A program made the translations under genes and the position numbers. The notes under the pieces were generated by a model. That model was not told the DNA's origin. It was given only the letters and a program-made list of their open reading frames with translations, and did no database searches. A DNA stretch of 64,000 nt from Succinivibrionaceae bacterium UBA3769. Its GTDB lineage: Bacteria > Pseudomonadota > Gammaproteobacteria > Enterobacterales > Succinivibrionaceae. Positions 1 through 12,475 of this stretch are shown here, in pieces; position 1 is the stretch's first letter; each line of letters begins with the position of its first letter. Location: positions 1 through 64,000 of the forward strand of contig DFFT01000009.1 in NCBI GenBank assembly GCA_002372325.1, given 5' to 3'.

Positions 1-225
1 TCTGACAGGCTGTGAATAGTAACTTTTTTTCCGGGGAGAGGCCGTAATTCGCTCATTTTCTGACCAGTCCTCGGGCAGAGAAAGCTAAAGCGGCGGCAGG
101 AAGGCAAAAAAAGCAAGGCATAAAAAAAAGGCGCCGCCATGTTCCGGTTGCGCCTTTATTCTGAGATCCGGTCTCTTTCAGCCTTCAGGTCTGCGGGGTT
201 TTCCCCCGGGGCCGGGGATCAGCAA
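1..225. other. left-edge non-coding stretch
   Basis: No convincing gene is visible before the exported-protein gene at 226-612. Apart from the terminator hairpin at 127-157 the stretch shows only A-rich runs. The next gene to the left is outside the window. Confidence 0.5.
120..157 (-). terminator. rho-independent terminator of the small exported protein gene
   Basis: On the minus strand an 8-bp stem (AAAGGCGC/GCGCCTTT, 127-134 with 150-157) is followed by a run of T. It lies about 70 bp after the stop of the minus-strand gene at 226-612. The arms also carry A/T flanks on the plus strand, so it may work in both directions. Confidence 0.75.
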
Positions 226-612
226 TTATTCGTTAACAATCTTGTCCAGCAGGGTATCTACGGCAGCGCAGGCCTCAGCGGAGGAGCACTTGCCGGAAAT
301 GGCAACAATGTCCTTGCCGTCATCTACAACGAATACCTGCACGTCATCAGGGCAGCTGCCCAGGTGGTATGCCGGATACTGGCCGATGGTGGATTCAGAA
401 ACATCACCGCAGCCCAGATCCTTGGCAGCAGCCTCGGCAACGTCCTTGATGGGAGCAGAGCCAGACTTGCCGGCAGCGGTTACGTTCATGGCTACGCCAG
501 CTGACTTTTCAGCAAAGGTGATGGAATTGTCATTCTGCTCAACAACTTCCCAGTCGGCAAAGGCAGAAGCTGACAGAGTCAGGGCAACAGCTGCAACAAG
601 TAACTTTTTCAT
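226..612 (-). CDS. small exported protein of unknown function
   Basis: A 128-residue protein with a clear Sec signal peptide (MKK, hydrophobic stretch, then SASAFA before the likely cleavage at about residue 19). The mature part is about 109 residues and has four cysteines (GCGD, GSCPDD, GKCSS, EACAA), enough for two disulfides in the periplasm. I do not recognise the family. The start is supported by AAGGA six to seven bases upstream. It lies just downstream of csrA on the same strand, but a gap of about 85 bp and its own terminator suggest it may be transcribed alone. No catalytic motif is visible; a structural or binding role is only a guess. Confidence 0.7.
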   Translation of the reverse strand: MKKLLVAAVALTLSASAFADWEVVEQNDNSITFAEKSAGVAMNVTAAGKSGSAPIKDVAEAAAKDLGCGDVSESTIGQYPAYHLGSCPDDVQVFVVDDGKDIVAISGKCSSAEACAAVDTLLDKIVNE

Positions 613-696
613 ATGTCATCCTTAAATTAGTCAAAAAGAAAAAACAACAGCCGCGCCAATAATACCACAATTACTGCCACAGCCTGCGGAAAGAAT

Positions 697-915
697 TTAA
701 TCCCCGGCCGCATCCTGAGGCTTTTCCGGAACTTTTTCGGGATCATTGTCCTGAGCCGGATCCTTTTTGCCGGCGATTTCCTGACGCTGCACGGAGACGC
801 TGCGCGGGGCTTCCACGCCAATGCGCACCTGATTTCCCTTAACGGAAATCACGGTAATCCTGACATTGTCCCCGACAATGATGGATTCTCCCTGTCTTCT
901 TGTCAGAATCAGCAT
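697..915 (-). CDS. csrA: carbon storage regulator CsrA
   Basis: A 72-residue RNA-binding regulator that binds GGA motifs in mRNA leaders and controls central carbon metabolism, motility and biofilm. The N-terminal [15 protein letters not shown] and the following beta strands are canonical. The second RNA-binding segment reads VSVQRQEI where E. coli has VSVHREEI, so two positions near the key Arg differ. The charged tail (about residues 48-72, rich in K, D, E and P) is longer than in E. coli (61 residues). A good ribosome site (GGCGGAG) precedes the ATG. The csrA-alaS-recX-recA neighbourhood matches E. coli, with one extra gene between csrA and alaS. The BarA sensor kinase, which controls Csr in relatives, is encoded at 43-46 kb. 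Confidence 0.93.
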   Translation of the reverse strand: MLILTRRQGESIIVGDNVRITVISVKGNQVRIGVEAPRSVSVQRQEIAGKKDPAQDNDPEKVPEKPQDAAGD

Positions 916-1006
916 ATTTCAACTCCGCCAAAACAAGAGCGCTAAATCGGATGCTCCGGACTCCGGAACTCTGCTGCTCAAAAAACATTCGCTCCGGTAA
1001 TTACAA

Positions 1007-1035
1007 ATAATATCTGCTTTTATCAGAAAAGTAAA
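1007..1035 (-). promoter_or_regulatory. candidate sigma-70 promoter of csrA
   Basis: Reading the minus strand, TTTACT (1030-1035) and TATTAT (1007-1012) are separated by 17 bp, about 92 bp before the csrA start. The -35 is a fair match and the -10 a good match to the sigma-70 consensus. Confidence 0.45.
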
Positions 1036-1141
1036 AAACAATTACATCACATCAGGATACTCTAAATCTAAATCTGCTATTATGGAATATTGAATGCGCC
1101 CCGCCAAACATCAAGGGGCAAACATCAAGGAGAAGAAAGCT

Positions 1142-1708
1142 ATGCTATGCAATAATTGCGGCAAGGAAATCGGCACGGACAATTTCTGTCCCTTCTGCGG
1201 CGCCAATCAGACTCCGCAGCCGTCCCGGAACAAACCCGCATCCTCTAAGAAGTCTTCCACCTGTCTCATCGTCGGCATTGTCCTTGGCGTGCTGGGATTT
1301 ATCGCCATTGCGGTAATCGGCATTTTCGCCGCCATTGCCCTCCCCGCTTATGCCCGGTATATGGCCATGGCCCGGTTTACCGAGGTTACCTCTGCGGCAG
1401 ACGGAGTGAAAAAGCAGGTTGAACTCTGCTTCTTTGATACCGAAAACTTAAGCAAATGCAATAACAGCGCGGAAGGCAAAGGGTGGCGGATCGCCGGCGC
1501 CAATGACTATGCCACCAAATACGTGGCGAACATTACCGTAAATAAAGGGGTTATTACCGCCAAGGCTATTGAAGGGAGCGGCCTCCAGGGAGCCACCTTC
1601 ACCATTCAGCCGGTTCCGGACAAGAAAACCGGGGTTATCGACTGGCAGATCGTTCCGGAACAGTCTTCCTGCTTCTCTCAGGATCTGTGCGGACACACCG
1701 TCCGGTAA
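1142..1708 (+). CDS. zinc-ribbon, single-TM, pilin-like protein
   Basis: A 188-residue protein starting at ATG 1142, supported by AAGGAG nine bases upstream. Residues 1-22 form a zinc ribbon (two CxxC pairs: CNNCG and CPFCG). A lysine/serine linker follows, then a hydrophobic segment (about residues 42-70) whose end, GIFAAIALPAYARYM, closely resembles the alpha-1 helix of type IV pilins. A globular C-terminal part with about five cysteines resembles minor-pilin beta domains. Unlike true pilins it lacks the G|FxxxE prepilin-peptidase site, because a zinc ribbon sits where the leader would be. It probably stays in the inner membrane with the ribbon in the cytoplasm and the pilin-like domain outside. 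Function unknown. Confidence 0.75.
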   Translation: MLCNNCGKEIGTDNFCPFCGANQTPQPSRNKPASSKKSSTCLIVGIVLGVLGFIAIAVIGIFAAIALPAYARYMAMARFTEVTSAADGVKKQVELCFFDTENLSKCNNSAEGKGWRIAGANDYATKYVANITVNKGVITAKAIEGSGLQGATFTIQPVPDKKTGVIDWQIVPEQSSCFSQDLCGHTVR

Positions 1709-1756
1709 AACAGGTTACCCTCGGAGGAGCATTTATTAAGCCCCTCTGAAAATCAC

Positions 1757-1787
1757 AAGGCCCCCGGAACACCGGAGGCCTTTTCTT
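1757..1787. terminator. bidirectional terminator between pilin-like gene and alaS
   Basis: A GC-rich stem (AAGGCC...GGCCTT, inner CCGG/CCGG) sits between convergent genes. The plus-strand side ends in TTTTCTTT. The minus-strand side has a weaker T tract, and can also serve alaS. Confidence 0.75.
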
Positions 1788-1817
1788 TCAGAAGCTCATG
1801 AAGAGCAGAACGGGAAG

Positions 1818-4448
<2,631 letters not shown>

Positions 4449-4604
4449 ACAAAAAACCTTTATCAATATATCGTCGCCCCCGCCCGAAACAGACCTGTCC
4501 CCGGCGAAAGGCACGGCTTCGGAAACCCTTGGGCTCCCGAAAAAATCCCTGAAATTATAGCATTATGAGGGGGCAAATTATAGTAAGGAGCACATAAAAG
4601 CCCG

Positions 4605-5129
4605 TTACCCATCCTCCCCGGAATCCCATTCGGACATGCTGAGAGCCCGGAGACACTGTTCTCCGGAAAACCCCCGGCGGGCCAGAAAGGCCAGGGCTCT
4701 TCTTTTCTGCTTAAAATCCATCTCCGCAATGCTGCCGTATTTCCGCGCGGCGAGATCCCGGGCCCGGGCGATAAAATCCTCCGCGCTGAGATTCTGAACG
4801 GCCTCCTGCTCCTCCGGGTTAACCCCCCGTTTCCGAAGCTCCATCCGGATCCGCCCGGGGCCGTAGCCCTTCCCGGCATAGTGCCGCACGGCCGTTTCCG
4901 CAAAGCGGCTGTCGGAGAGATACCCCTGGGCAATAAGCCTTGAAATCACCTCATCCAAAGCCGCGCGATTGGCAAATTTCCTGACAAGCTTGTCCCGGAG
5001 CTCCTTTTCCGAATGCTCCCGGAGAGCCAGCATGTTAACGGCCGCGGCATACATGGCTCGCGCTAAAGCGGCGTCACTTCCGTTATCAGGCCCGTTATCA
5101 ATATCCTTGTCATAAGCGGCATCTGTCAT
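4605..5129 (-). CDS. recX: RecA regulator RecX
   Basis: A 174-residue RecX that caps or modulates RecA filaments. The three-helix repeats typical of the family are visible: ALxxREHSEKELRDKL, then LIAQGYLSDSRFAETAVRHY and KGYGPGRIRMELRKRGV, then a C-terminal repeat around KQKRRALAFLARRGFS. It follows recA by about 130 bp on the same strand, with a hairpin between them that probably lowers recX expression relative to recA, as in E. coli. The first 25 residues are acidic and poorly conserved, so an internal start is possible. Confidence 0.93.
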   Translation of the reverse strand: MTDAAYDKDIDNGPDNGSDAALARAMYAAAVNMLALREHSEKELRDKLVRKFANRAALDEVISRLIAQGYLSDSRFAETAVRHYAGKGYGPGRIRMELRKRGVNPEEQEAVQNLSAEDFIARARDLAARKYGSIAEMDFKQKRRALAFLARRGFSGEQCLRALSMSEWDSGEDG

Positions 5130-5187
5130 AACTCCTCCCTCACTGACCGGAAAAACCCGCTTTTTCGCTTTTTATCACAATCCGGAT

Positions 5188-5219
5188 ACGGAAAAGGCAC
5201 CAGAACGAATTCTGATGCC
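5188..5219 (-). terminator. attenuating hairpin between recA and recX
   Basis: On the minus strand GGCATCAGAA-TTCG-TTCTGGTGCC (one G:T/C mismatch position) is followed by TTTT. It lies 40 bp after the recA stop, so it likely ends most recA transcripts and lets a few run on into recX. Confidence 0.7.
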
Positions 5220-5259
5220 CTGCGTTTTCCGGTATTATCCCGTAAAATCCCGGCCTATG

Positions 5260-6396
5260 CTACAGATCCTCGGGAATTTCCACCTTTTCAAACTCCGGAG
5301 CCACCTCGATGTCATCGGGCCCGGATCCGTCCTCGGAGAATACCTCGCCCCCCACATCGGCGGTGGCATTGTAATCATCCTTGTTGCTGTAGAACTCCCG
5401 GATCTTGGCCTCGATTTCATCGCTGACCTCAGGATGCTCCGCCAGGTAGTCAATCACATTGCTCTTGCCCTGGCCGATCTTTTCGCCGTTATAGGAGAAC
5501 CAGGCGCCGGACTTGACAATGGCCTTGATCTTAACGCCCAGATCCACAATTTCGCTGCCCTTGCTGATGCCCTTGTTGTAAAGGATCTGGAATTCGGCTG
5601 CCTTGAAGGGAGGCGCTACCTTGTTCTTAACCACCTTAACCTTGGTTTCATTCCCCAGAACATCGCCATCCTTGGTCTTGATAGGCGTCCCCTTTCTGAT
5701 GTCCAGACGCACGGAGGCATAGTACTTAAGAGCATTGCCGCCGGTGGTGGTTTCCGGATTGCCGAACATCACCCCGATCTTCATGCGGAGCTGGTTGATG
5801 AAGATGCACATGCAGTTAGCCTGCTGCAGATTGCCGGTGAGCTTGCGGAGCGCCTGGGACATGAGCCGGGCCTGGAGACCGACATGGGATTCACCCATAT
5901 CACCCTCGATTTCGGCCTTGGGCACCAGCGCGGCTACCGAATCCACCACAATCACGTCCACGCCGCCGGATCTTACCAGCATGTCGCAGATTTCCAGAGC
6001 CTGCTCGCCGGTATCGGGCTGCGATACCAGAAGAGAATTCACATCCACTCCCAGACGGGCGGCATATACCGGATCCAGAGCGTGCTCGGCATCAATGAAG
6101 GCGCAGGTCTTGCCCTTCTTCTGAGCCTGGGCAATCACCTCAAGAGTGAGAGTGGTCTTGCCGGAGGATTCCGGTCCGTAAATCTCCACGATTCTTCCCA
6201 GCGGAAGACCGCCGATGCCCAAAGCGATGTCAAGAGAAAGAGAGCCGGTGGAAATCGCTTCGATGTCGCTCATGTGCTTGTTCTCGCCCAGAAGCATGAT
6301 CGCGCCCTTGCCAAACTGCTTTTCAATCTGATCCATCGCAGCCTGAAGTGCCTTTGCCTTACTGTTCTTCTCTTCGTCCTTTTCTTTAGCTGCCAT
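5260..6396 (-). CDS. recA: recombinase RecA
   Basis: A 378-residue strand-exchange ATPase and LexA co-protease. The Walker A (GPESSGKTT), the conserved [21 protein letters not shown] loop region, and the RecA core are intact. The C-terminal acidic tail is longer than in E. coli (353 residues), ending in a run of D/E with GPDDIEV and EIPEDL. AAGGAAATAAGT before the ATG is a good ribosome site. I searched the 240 bp upstream for the gammaproteobacterial LexA box (CTG-N10-CAG) and saw none, so SOS control may use a different operator. Confidence 0.97.
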   Translation of the reverse strand: MAAKEKDEEKNSKAKALQAAMDQIEKQFGKGAIMLLGENKHMSDIEAISTGSLSLDIALGIGGLPLGRIVEIYGPESSGKTTLTLEVIAQAQKKGKTCAFIDAEHALDPVYAARLGVDVNSLLVSQPDTGEQALEICDMLVRSGGVDVIVVDSVAALVPKAEIEGDMGESHVGLQARLMSQALRKLTGNLQQANCMCIFINQLRMKIGVMFGNPETTTGGNALKYYASVRLDIRKGTPIKTKDGDVLGNETKVKVVKNKVAPPFKAAEFQILYNKGISKGSEIVDLGVKIKAIVKSGAWFSYNGEKIGQGKSNVIDYLAEHPEVSDEIEAKIREFYSNKDDYNATADVGGEVFSEDGSGPDDIEVAPEFEKVEIPEDL

Positions 6397-6633
6397 ACTT
6401 ATTTCCTTACTTTATCTAGCTAAAAAACTTAAAATTCACGGCCTTCAGTAAACCATCCGGTAAACCTGAACCTCTGAAATGCTCCGGCATTATAACACCC
6501 GGAGGCGCCGGTCTGACGCCGGAGAGCATTTGCCTGAGCTGTTCCATGCCTGATATCACAAAGATAACCCGCAAAATGCGGTTCTCTCCGAAAATCAAAG
6601 CATTAAACTTTGCGGAGATTATACATAATTTTG

Positions 6634-7173
6634 CTAAGCTTGCAAATTATTTTTATCTTTGTTTCTACAAAATTCCAAAATAACAGAAAGCGCTTTTATC
6701 ACTGTCTGTTTTCTGACCGCTTCCCGATCCCCGGAAAACGCCGCCCGGAAGGTTTCAAAAACCTCTCCCCGAAAAGCCCAGGAAAGATAAACAGTGCCCA
6801 CCGGCTTCTCCGGCGTGCCGCCGCCGGGACCGGCAATGCCGCTTACCGCCACCGCAATATCGCCCCGGGAATGCCGGAGCGCTCCCAGACTCATTTCCCG
6901 GACGGTTTCCTCGCTCACAGCTCCGCGCTCCCGCAAAGTATCCTCCCCCACTCCCAGCATTTCCGTTTTAGCCGCATTGCTGTAGGTGACAAAGGCCCGG
7001 TCAAACCACTCCGAGGATCCCGGAACTGCAGTAAAGGCCGCGCTGATAAGCCCGCCGGTGCAGGACTCCGCGGTGACCGCCAGAAGCCCCAGTCTTTTCA
7101 GTTCCGCTCCGGTAGCGGCGGCCAGCCGGAAAACCCCGTCTTCGCCGATCCCGTCATTTTCAGAAAAAGTCAT
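6634..7173 (-). CDS. pncC: nicotinamide-nucleotide amidohydrolase PncC (CinA C-terminal domain)
   Basis: A 179-residue stand-alone CinA C-terminal domain that deamidates NMN to nicotinic acid mononucleotide, recycling NAD. The family motifs are present: AESCTGGLISAAFTAVPGSS with the catalytic Ser in the N-terminal part, TYSNAAKTEMLGV, and VSGIAGPGGGTPEKPVGTVY. There is no N-terminal molybdopterin-like domain, as in E. coli YgaD. Its position just upstream of recA on the same strand is also as in E. coli. mutS begins about 100 bp away on the opposite strand. Confidence 0.95.
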   Translation of the reverse strand: MTFSENDGIGEDGVFRLAAATGAELKRLGLLAVTAESCTGGLISAAFTAVPGSSEWFDRAFVTYSNAAKTEMLGVGEDTLRERGAVSEETVREMSLGALRHSRGDIAVAVSGIAGPGGGTPEKPVGTVYLSWAFRGEVFETFRAAFSGDREAVRKQTVIKALSVILEFCRNKDKNNLQA

Positions 7174-7271
7174 TACTCCCCCTCCTATGCTCCCGCTTAT
7201 GCTTTAACGGGCCAATATGATAAACTAAACCCCGTCTTATTAAACAGAAATCAGAATATCAGTATCAGAAA

Positions 7272-9851
7272 ATGGCAGAATCAGTCAATAACGGCATCAC
7301 CCCGCTGATGCAGCAGTATCTTTCCTTCAAAAAACAATACCCGGACACCCTGCTCTTCTACAGACTGGGGGACTTTTACGAAATGTTCTTTGATGATGCC
7401 AGAAGAGCCTCCGAGCTTCTGGACATCACCCTCACCAAAAGAGGCTTCATGAACGGTCAGCCCATACCCATGGCCGGGGTGCCCTATCATGCCGTGGATT
7501 CCTACCTCGCCCGCCTGGTGGAAAAGGGAGAAAGCGCCGTTATCTGCGAGCAGATCGGCGATCCGGCCACCGCCAAGGGCCCGGTGGAAAGAAAGGTCAC
7601 CAGAATTATCACCCCCGGCACCGTCACCGATGAAGCCCTCCTCAAGGAAAAGCAGGATAACGTCATCGCCTGTCTGGCCAGCGATCAGTTCGCCTTCGGA
7701 CTAAGCTACCTCAATCTCTCCACCGGAGACTTCTGCTGCCTGGAAAGCGATGACATAAACGGCATTCTGGCCGTGCTGGAACGGCTGAAGCCGGCGGAGC
7801 TCCTGTATGCGGAGGACGTGCGCTCCCTGGATGCCATTTCCGAATTCAAGGGCCTCAGAAGACGTCCGGTGTGGGAATTTGACTTTGAAACCTGCCGCCG
7901 CATCCTGACCTCTCACTTTCATACCCGGGAGCTATCGGGTTTCGGGCTGGACGGCGTCACCATCGGTCTCTGCCCCGCCGGAGCTCTCTTAAGCTACGTC
8001 CGGGAAACCCAGAAAACCGCCCTCCTCAATATCCGCTCTCTCCGTCTGGAAAGCAAAAGCACCCATCTGGTGCTGGATGCCTGCACCCAGAGAAATCTGG
8101 AGATTACCGAGAATCTTCAGGGCGGGCAGGAGCATACCCTCCTGGCCGTGCTGGATCGCACCTCTACTCCCATGGGATCCCGGCTTCTGCAGCGCTCCCT
8201 GCTGAACCCGGTACGCTCCCGGGAAGAAGCAGAAAAAAAGCTGGATCTTATTTCCGAAATCCAGCAATTCTCTCAGGCCGATACGCTCCGGGACTATCTC
8301 CGGGAAATCGGCGATCTGGAAAGAGTGACCGCAAGACTGGCTCTCAGCAACGTCCGGCCCCGGGATCTCGCCAAGATCCGCACTGCTCTTCAGGTAACGC
8401 CCCATATCCGGGAGCTTCTGAACTCCGCCGGGGGCAAGCTGGGGAAATTTCAGGAAAAGCTCCCCCTCCTGCCGGATGTCCGGGATCTTCTGGAAAGAGC
8501 CGTCTGCGATATCCCGCCGGCGGTAATCAGAGACGGCGGCGTCATCGCCTCCGGCTACTCTCCGGAATTGGACAAGCTCCGCAGCATGTCCTCCGGAGCT
8601 GATGATTATCTTAAGGAGGTGGAGAACCGGGAAAGAAGCCGCACCGGGATCAGCACCCTCAAGGTAGGCTACAACAAGGTTTCCGGTTACTATATTGAAA
8701 TTTCCCGGGCTCAGGCCGGCCAGAACGCCCTGCCCTCAGATTACATCAGAAGGCAGACCCTGAAAAACAATGAACGCTACATCACTCAGGAGCTCAAGGA
8801 ATTCGAGGAAACCGCGCTGACCGCCCAGAGCCGGGCTCTGGCTCTGGAAAAACAGCTTTATGATGAACTTATCGCCCTGCTTCTGCCCCATCTCATGGAT
8901 CTTCAGGATCTCTCCTGCCATCTCTCCTATATCGACATGCTGGCGGGACTGGCGGAGGCGGCGCTGGAAAACGGCTATACCCGCCCGGAATTCACCTCCG
9001 CCCGGGAAATCTCCATTGTAAAGGGACGCCATCCGGTAATCGAACAGGTGAGCTCCTCCCGGTTCATTCCCAACGATATCTCCATTGCCGGAGATCATCA
9101 GCTTCTGCTCATTACCGGCCCTAACATGGGAGGCAAGTCCACTTATATGAGGCAATGCGCCATCATCGCGCTGATGGCCTGGTGCGGATCCTTCGTCCCG
9201 GCGGAAAAGGCGGTGATCCCCGACATCGACAGAATATTCACCAGAATCGGAGCCAGCGATGATCTGGCCTCCGGCCGTTCCACCTTCATGGTGGAAATGA
9301 CGGAAACCGCGAATATTCTCCATAATGCCACCAGAGACAGTCTGGTGCTCATGGATGAAATCGGCCGCGGCACCAGCACCTATGACGGCATGGCCCTGGC
9401 CTGGGCGGCGGCAGAGCAGCTGGCAGACGGCAACCGCTCCTATACCATGTTTTCCACCCATTATTTTGAGCTTACCGAGCTTCCTGCGGAAATCAAAAAT
9501 GTCCGGAACATGCACTTTTCCGCCGTGAAATCCGGCGAAACCGTGGTGTTCCTCCACAATGCGGAGCCCGGCCCGGCCACGAGCTCCTACGGCATTGAAG
9601 TCGCGCAGCTGGCCGGCATCCCCAAAAAGGTTATCCAGACCGCCCGGAAGCGCATGAAAATGCTGGCTGGGAAGATCAAAGGCACGGCAGCGGCAGAACC
9701 GGAAAACGTTGCCGCGCCCGAAACTCCGACAATTTCCGAGGAGTACCAGAAGATCATTGCCACCCTTAAAAAGGTAAAGCCGGACACCCTGACCGCCCGG
9801 GAAGCTCTGAACCTCATTTATGATCTTACGGAGGAAGTCTCTTACCTCTGA
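7272..9851 (+). CDS. mutS: DNA mismatch repair protein MutS
   Basis: An 859-residue mismatch-recognition ATPase. The N-terminal mismatch-binding motif [10 protein letters not shown] carries the Phe-x-Glu that contacts mispairs. The Walker A ([13 protein letters not shown]), the signature around [17 protein letters not shown], Walker B ([16 protein letters not shown]) and the [11 protein letters not shown] switch are all intact. It ends with the C-terminal dimerisation helix region ([18 protein letters not shown]). It is divergent from pncC and convergent with nlpD, separated from the latter by a strong terminator. The ribosome site before ATG 7272 is weak. In E. coli mutS is also in the rpoS-nlpD neighbourhood. 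Confidence 0.97.
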   Translation: MAESVNNGITPLMQQYLSFKKQYPDTLLFYRLGDFYEMFFDDARRASELLDITLTKRGFMNGQPIPMAGVPYHAVDSYLARLVEKGESAVICEQIGDPATAKGPVERKVTRIITPGTVTDEALLKEKQDNVIACLASDQFAFGLSYLNLSTGDFCCLESDDINGILAVLERLKPAELLYAEDVRSLDAISEFKGLRRRPVWEFDFETCRRILTSHFHTRELSGFGLDGVTIGLCPAGALLSYVRETQKTALLNIRSLRLESKSTHLVLDACTQRNLEITENLQGGQEHTLLAVLDRTSTPMGSRLLQRSLLNPVRSREEAEKKLDLISEIQQFSQADTLRDYLREIGDLERVTARLALSNVRPRDLAKIRTALQVTPHIRELLNSAGGKLGKFQEKLPLLPDVRDLLERAVCDIPPAVIRDGGVIASGYSPELDKLRSMSSGADDYLKEVENRERSRTGISTLKVGYNKVSGYYIEISRAQAGQNALPSDYIRRQTLKNNERYITQELKEFEETALTAQSRALALEKQLYDELIALLLPHLMDLQDLSCHLSYIDMLAGLAEAALENGYTRPEFTSAREISIVKGRHPVIEQVSSSRFIPNDISIAGDHQLLLITGPNMGGKSTYMRQCAIIALMAWCGSFVPAEKAVIPDIDRIFTRIGASDDLASGRSTFMVEMTETANILHNATRDSLVLMDEIGRGTSTYDGMALAWAAAEQLADGNRSYTMFSTHYFELTELPAEIKNVRNMHFSAVKSGETVVFLHNAEPGPATSSYGIEVAQLAGIPKKVIQTARKRMKMLAGKIKGTAAAEPENVAAPETPTISEEYQKIIATLKKVKPDTLTAREALNLIYDLTEEVSYL

Positions 9852-9884
9852 AGGCTCCCGGAGCTGACAGGAAATTAAGAAAGG

Positions 9885-9931
9885 AAAAAATCAGCGCCGT
9901 CAGAAACCGGTAAGCGGATTCCTGACGGCGC
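9885..9931. terminator. bidirectional terminator between mutS and nlpD
   Basis: A 10-bp perfect stem GCGCCGTCAG (9894-9903) pairs with CTGACGGCGC (9922-9931). On the minus strand it is followed by GATTTTTTCC, so it ends the nlpD operon. On the plus strand it is followed by GCTGTTTTC and can end mutS. Confidence 0.88.
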
Positions 9932-9962
9932 GCTGTTTTCAGAACTGGGACGCTGCAGTCTG

Positions 9963-11057
9963 CTACTTCCGGCTCTGAGGCAGATACTTCATGGGATTTA
10001 CCGTCTGTCCCCGGTAGCGGATCTCAAAATGCAATCTCACGGACTTGGCCTCGGAATCCCCCATTTTGGCGATTACCTGCCCCCGGGACACCTGCTGCCC
10101 TTCCCGCACCAGAATAGAGTCGTTATGGGCATAGGCGGACAGAAAATCATCGTTATGGCTCAGGATTATCAGGTTCCCGTAGCCTCTGAGGGCATTTCCG
10201 GCATACACCACCTTGCCTCCGGAGGCGGCTTTGATATCAGATCCCCGGGCTCCGGAAATGTCGATGCCCTTATTGCCATGCTCCGAATTGGAAAAGCCTT
10301 CGATAATGCGGCCCTGAACCGGCCACTTCCAGCTGACGCTGCCCCGGGCCTGGGCCGGAATCCGGACATCATCCACAGCCCGGGTGTTTTCCTTCTTATT
10401 ACGGCTGCCGGAAACTGTCATATCCGGAGCATTGTCTCCCCGGGAAGCAGAAGCTGCAGAAGTATTTACGGGAGTTACCGGCTTCTGAGCGGGAGTGTTA
10501 ACCCGGCCGGAATCCGTTTTTTGAGCAGTGCTTATGACCGTGGGCGCGGTGCTCCGGGAAGATGCGCTGCCGCTTCCGGAAGCGGCAACCGGCACCGGAT
10601 TTTTGCTTTTGCGGCTCACCGCCAGAAGCTGTCCCACCATAATCGTGTAATTGGAATCAATGTCGTTAATGCTGACCAGATCCTTCATGGGAATGCCGAA
10701 TTTCCGGGAAAGTGCGTAAACCGTATCGTTTTTCTGCACCCTGTGGGTTCTCACTCCCACCCGGGCGGGATCCAGAATCAGCCTTTGCCCCTTGTTGATA
10801 TTGTAGGGCTTCTTAATATCGTTGATATACGCCAGGAGCTTCAGGTCGATGTTATTGGCAAAGGCCACGGAATGCAGGGTATCCCCGGCGCGCACGGTAT
10901 AGACGCCGTTCACCCCCCGGGCGGAACCGGCAGTGTCTCCGGTAAGATCCCCGGCTGAATAACCGGTGCCGGTATACGTGGTACAGGCCCCCAGGGACAA
11001 TGCCATAAGTCCAGCCAGGAGTCCCGTCTTAACCAAAAATACAGATTTGCGCAGCAT
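9963..11057 (-). CDS. nlpD: NlpD-like murein amidase activator lipoprotein
   Basis: A 364-residue lipoprotein: signal peptide with lipobox LGAC (Cys about residue 25), two LysM domains (about 53-97 and 103-148), a Ser/Thr/Pro-rich linker, and a C-terminal LytM/M23 domain (about 250-360). The first metal-binding His of active M23 enzymes is replaced (GNKGIDI rather than HxGIDI), while YAHN and LHFEIR remain. It should therefore be enzymatically inactive and act as an activator of an AmiC-type amidase in daughter-cell separation, as in E. coli. It is last in the ftsB-ispD-ispF-surE-yqaA-nlpD operon. rpoS, which normally follows nlpD, is absent; mutS is there instead. Confidence 0.92.
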   Translation of the reverse strand: MLRKSVFLVKTGLLAGLMALSLGACTTYTGTGYSAGDLTGDTAGSARGVNGVYTVRAGDTLHSVAFANNIDLKLLAYINDIKKPYNINKGQRLILDPARVGVRTHRVQKNDTVYALSRKFGIPMKDLVSINDIDSNYTIMVGQLLAVSRKSKNPVPVAASGSGSASSRSTAPTVISTAQKTDSGRVNTPAQKPVTPVNTSAASASRGDNAPDMTVSGSRNKKENTRAVDDVRIPAQARGSVSWKWPVQGRIIEGFSNSEHGNKGIDISGARGSDIKAASGGKVVYAGNALRGYGNLIILSHNDDFLSAYAHNDSILVREGQQVSRGQVIAKMGDSEAKSVRLHFEIRYRGQTVNPMKYLPQSRK

Positions 11058-11075
11058 TATTCAGTCCTTTGCAAT

Positions 11076-11699
11076 TCAGTCCTGCAGCATGTAATAGCCG
11101 AAAACCGCCGTCAGAATAACCAGAGTCACCCAGCCTATAATGTCAATGTAACGCCGGAGCTTCTGCTCCATTCTGGCGCCGCCGATTTTGATAACCGCGG
11201 CAATCAGAAAAAATCTCAGTCCCCGGCCCGCAAAGGATACCAGAATAAACGGTATCAGATGGAGCTGCCCGGCCCCCAGTCCCATGCTGACCTGCTGGGA
11301 GGCAATAAGACCGGCTGAGATGGCCACAATTTTGTAGGGGAGCGGCGTAAAGGAACCGATAACAATAAACGCCACGCCATAGCTTTGCAGATATCCGGAG
11401 GCCCGGCTGAAGGTCTCCTGATAATTAAAGCGCGCCACGAGATCCTGAATCCAGGGATCGTAAAGATAATATCCGATGCCGTACCCCAAAACCGCCCCCA
11501 TAACGGAGGCCGCGGTGGCCAGAAAGGCATAGTGAAGAGCCCGCTCCGGCCGGGCCAGACACATGGGAGCCAGCATAATGTCCACGGGGATCGGCCAGAA
11601 AATGGATTCAATAAAGCTGTTTCCCGTCAGAAAAACCGGTGCCAGACGGTGCTTTGACAGGTTTATGCAATAATCATAGATACCGGTAAATAACTTCAT
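11076..11699 (-). CDS. yqaA: YqaA/DedA-family inner membrane protein
   Basis: A 207-residue polytopic membrane protein of the VTT/DedA (SNARE-associated) superfamily, here the YqaA branch. I chose ATG 11699 (MKLFTGIYDY...), preceded by GAGG, because a longer reading would run into surE. Conserved features include the re-entrant region with ESIFWPIPVDIMLAPM, a glycine-rich helix GAVLGYGIGYYLYD, and GSFTPLPYKIVAISAG. Family members are implicated in lipid transport and membrane-potential homeostasis; the exact substrate is unknown. It lies 10 bp after surE and 18 bp before nlpD, so it is co-transcribed. Confidence 0.88.
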   Translation of the reverse strand: MKLFTGIYDYCINLSKHRLAPVFLTGNSFIESIFWPIPVDIMLAPMCLARPERALHYAFLATAASVMGAVLGYGIGYYLYDPWIQDLVARFNYQETFSRASGYLQSYGVAFIVIGSFTPLPYKIVAISAGLIASQQVSMGLGAGQLHLIPFILVSFAGRGLRFFLIAAVIKIGGARMEQKLRRYIDIIGWVTLVILTAVFGYYMLQD

Positions 11700-11709
11700 A
11701 GGCCTCGTG

Positions 11710-12456
11710 TCATACCATATCAGCCCAGCCCGTGAGATCGTCAAGACTGTTGTACGCCGTTAAATCAATATGGAGGGGCGTTACCGAGACATAGCCATGC
11801 TCCACCGCCCAGAAATCTGTGTCCCGCTCCCTGTCCACCGGTTTTCCCTGCGGCCCCACCCAGTAAATGGGAACGCCGCGGAGATCCCGGGCTTCGATAA
11901 TGCTCTCGGCATTCTGGCGGCGGCCCAGCCGGGTTACCATCATCCCCTTTATTTCAGACAGCGGCAAATCCGGAACGTTCACATTCAGGATCTGCTGTCC
12001 GGGAAGCGGAGTTTCCTCTATTTTACGGAGAATCCTCATCACAAAGGCAGCTGCCGTATCGTAATGGCGGGAGCCGCAGAGAGAAACCGCCAGAGCCGGA
12101 TACCGGCAGCCCCGGCCCTCCATGGCTGCGGCCACGGTACCTGAATAGATGACGTCATCCCCCAGATTGGCCCCCTCGTTGATGCCGGAAACCACCACGT
12201 CCGGCCGGGGCTTCAGGAGAGAATTCAGGGCCAGGTAGACGCTGTCTGTGGGAGTGCCTCTTACCGCCGTGAAATTCTTTTTTAAAATTTCCTGCGTCCG
12301 GAGGGGATAGTCCAGAGTAAGGGAATGACTGGCAGCGCTCTGGTTCCGATCCGGAGCCACCACAAAGGTATCGGGGTATTCCGCGGAAACCGCGTCATAA
12401 AGCCGGGAAATTCCCTCTGCATAAACTCCGTCATCATTGCTTATGAGAATTCTCAT
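11710..12456 (-). CDS. surE: 5'/3'-nucleotidase SurE
   Basis: A 248-residue metal-dependent nucleoside-monophosphate phosphatase and exopolyphosphatase. The N-terminal SNDDG motif with the two metal-binding aspartates, [14 protein letters not shown], and [25 protein letters not shown] are all family signatures. It sits 19 bp after ispF and 10 bp before yqaA in the tight operon. In E. coli pcm lies between surE and nlpD and truD between ispF and surE; neither is found here. Confidence 0.96.
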   Translation of the reverse strand: MRILISNDDGVYAEGISRLYDAVSAEYPDTFVVAPDRNQSAASHSLTLDYPLRTQEILKKNFTAVRGTPTDSVYLALNSLLKPRPDVVVSGINEGANLGDDVIYSGTVAAAMEGRGCRYPALAVSLCGSRHYDTAAAFVMRILRKIEETPLPGQQILNVNVPDLPLSEIKGMMVTRLGRRQNAESIIEARDLRGVPIYWVGPQGKPVDRERDTDFWAVEHGYVSVTPLHIDLTAYNSLDDLTGWADMV

Positions 12457-12475
12457 AACGTCCTGACTAAATCCT

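Noticed and set aside
1142..1708. Calling the zinc-ribbon protein a true type IV pilin linked to pilT/pilU
   Set aside because: It lacks the prepilin peptidase site with Glu5, and pilT/pilU are about 62 kb away in this window.
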